A DNA stretch of 64,000 nucleotides from a bacterium (GTDB lineage Bacteria > Zhuqueibacterota > Zhuqueibacteria > Residuimicrobiales > Krinioviventaceae), in assembly GCA_029561455.1 (NCBI GenBank), contig JAKQIY010000013.1, positions 1 through 64,000 on the forward strand. The letters run 5' to 3'. The translations under genes and the position numbers were made by a program. The notes under the pieces are model-generated. The model made no database searches, had not been told where the DNA came from, and worked only from the letters and a program-made list of their open reading frames with translations. Of the stretch, positions 62,827 through 64,000 are shown piece by piece. How positions within the stretch are numbered: the first letter of the stretch is position 1; the number at the start of each line of letters is the position of its first letter.

Positions 62827-64000
62827 ATGCATCGCTTAAAGTTATTTTTGGTTGGCTTGTTTCTGTTTTTAATATCCATAACACCAATTCTTTATTCCGG
62901 CACTACCGGTAAAATTACCGGTATCATTACCGACAAGGAAAGCGGTGAGTCATTACCGGGTGTGAATGTGATTCTAAAGGAAACAACCATTGGCGCAGCT
63001 TCGGATATTAATGGTAACTATACCATTCTCCAGGTACCGCCCGGCGTTTATACATGCCAGTTTTCTATGATGGGATATGCAAAAATGCAGGTGGAAGATA
63101 TTCGCGTGCGAATTGACCAGACCTCCCGCGTCGATATTGCTTTAACTCTTGAGGTCATTGAAGGTGAAACAGTTACCATTGTGGCTGAAAAAAAGGTTGT
63201 CAAGGAAGATGTAGCCACAAGTGTTACAGCCATGTCCGATGTTGAAATCGAAGAATTGCCGATGTCAAATCTTGGCGATGTTGTCGCGCTTCAGGCCGGT
63301 ATTGAAAATGGTCTTGAAATTCGTGGCGGCGATGCTTCCCAGGCTCTATTTGAAATTGACGGCATTACCCTGCGTGATCCGCGTAACAATCAACCCATCA
63401 CTGCAATATCTCTCAGTTCTATTCAGGAATTATCGGTCGAGCGCGGTGGATTTAATGCTGAATATGGTCAGGTTCGTTCCGGTATCGTAAATGTGGTAAC
63501 CAAAGAAGGCAGCAAGAAATCGTATCATGGTACCGTTACCTACAAGTACAGTCCCCCACATGCTAAGCATTTCGGAGTCTCACCGTTTGACGCCAATTCC
63601 ATGTGGATGCGTCCGTATCTCGATCCGGCGGTATGTTGGACCGGTACGCAAAACGGCACATGGGATTACTATACCCAACGTCAGTACCCGACTTTTGAAG
63701 GATGGAACAAAATTTCGCAAAATTTAATGACTGATGGAAATCCGGATAATGATCTCTCTCCCTCTGCTGTACAAAAGTTATGGAAATGGCAACGCCGGCA
63801 AACAGCAGTAACCGATCAGCCCGATTATAATATCGATGCCGGATTAGGCGGCCCGGTGCCGATCATCGGTAAAAAACTGGGTAACCTGCGTTTTTATACC
63901 AGCTATCGCAAAGAGCGGGAAATGCTGCTTATTCCACTAGTTCGCGACGATTATGTCGATTATAACTGGTCATTGCAATTAACATCTGATATCAACGAGT
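62827..64000 (+). CDS. TonB-dependent receptor, N-terminal part (cut by window end)
   Basis: At least 391 residues, running off the window. Signal peptide, then a carboxypeptidase-regulatory-like domain (TGKITGIITDKESGESLPGVNVILKETTIGA, residues 27-115) and the plug with LQAGIENGLEIRGGDASQALFEIDG and SIQELSVERGGFNAEYGQVRSGIVNVVTKEG. It is an outer-membrane nutrient receptor of the SusC-like style but no SusD is visible yet. GGAGGG lies seven bases before the ATG. It follows lacI by 16 bp, so a sugar-responsive import unit is likely. Confidence 0.92.
   Translation, partial: MHRLKLFLVGLFLFLISITPILYSGTTGKITGIITDKESGESLPGVNVILKETTIGAASDINGNYTILQVPPGVYTCQFSMMGYAKMQVEDIRVRIDQTSRVDIALTLEVIEGETVTIVAEKKVVKEDVATSVTAMSDVEIEELPMSNLGDVVALQAGIENGLEIRGGDASQALFEIDGITLRDPRNNQPITAISLSSIQELSVERGGFNAEYGQVRSGIVNVVTKEGSKKSYHGTVTYKYSPPHAKHFGVSPFDANSMWMRPYLDPAVCWTGTQNGTWDYYTQRQYPTFEGWNKISQNLMTDGNPDNDLSPSAVQKLWKWQRRQTAVTDQPDYNIDAGLGGPVPIIGKKLGNLRFYTSYRKEREMLLIPLVRDDYVDYNWSLQLTSDINE

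Overview
The window looks like the chromosome of a Gram-negative, FCB-type bacterium (Calditrichota/KSB1 or a neighbouring phylum would fit; this is inferred from gene content, not from a phylogeny). Supporting signs are a secretion-tail-like C-terminus on a CotH protein, a FISUMP-domain lipoprotein, a TonB-dependent receptor with a carboxypeptidase-regulatory N-terminus, several lipoproteins, OmpA, outer-membrane barrels and multiheme cytochromes. Most genes have clear GGAG-type ribosome binding sites and moderate GC. The first 2.6 kb is strikingly AT-rich and holds an HNH protein, two small membrane proteins and a broken KilA-N gene, so it looks like the edge of an acquired, decaying island.

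Layout: (1) 2.7-9.8 kb is a probable glucomannan locus. A minus-strand operon (GPH-type sugar transporter, GH130 phosphorylase, GH94 phosphorylase, deoC) is divergent from a GH26 endomannanase lipoprotein, with a LacI-type operator between them. (2) 9.8-10.5 kb holds palindromic repeats and a selenocysteine tRNA with its terminator. (3) 10.5-20.4 kb holds a barrel protein, a GH30-like enzyme, MarR-DoxX, a lipoprotein, a CotH protein, LapA-like, PQQ-propeller, OmpA and DUF502 proteins. (4) 20.4-28.3 kb is an alpha-2-macroglobulin/PBP1C pair, followed by an elaborate two-stem structured element. (5) 28.6-32.5 kb holds a YqaE-like peptide and a two-gene surface-glycan cassette (formyltransferase-like/GINT1-like fusion and a flippase). 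(6) 32.5-35.4 kb holds a cupin, a GH127 lipoprotein and a DUF3788 protein. (7) 35.6-42.0 kb is a cytochrome c maturation operon (ccmF, a CcmI-like gene, an unknown gene, ccmABCD) followed by a tetraheme cytochrome. (8) 42.1-45.3 kb, convergent to it, is a porin plus two roughly 11-heme cytochromes: a candidate trans-outer-membrane electron conduit. (9) 45.5-50.5 kb holds a secreted protein of unknown function, a GH78 rhamnosidase and a creatininase-fold protein. (10) 50.5-55.2 kb is an accessory stretch rich in small hairpin repeats, with a zinc-ribbon protein, an aldolase, a DUF4258/YgiT-like toxin-antitoxin pair and a FISUMP lipoprotein. (11) 55.2-61.3 kb is a complete hypABFCDE hydrogenase-maturation set interrupted by a MITE-like element. 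(12) 61.6-64.0 kb holds a LacI regulator with a clear promoter and operator, and the start of a TonB-dependent receptor.

Together the genes describe a plant-polysaccharide degrader (glucomannan, arabinofuranosides, rhamnosides) that also has respiratory c-type cytochromes, probably exchanges electrons across its outer membrane, and carries nickel hydrogenase and selenoprotein capacity. The hydrogenase and selenoprotein genes themselves lie outside this window.
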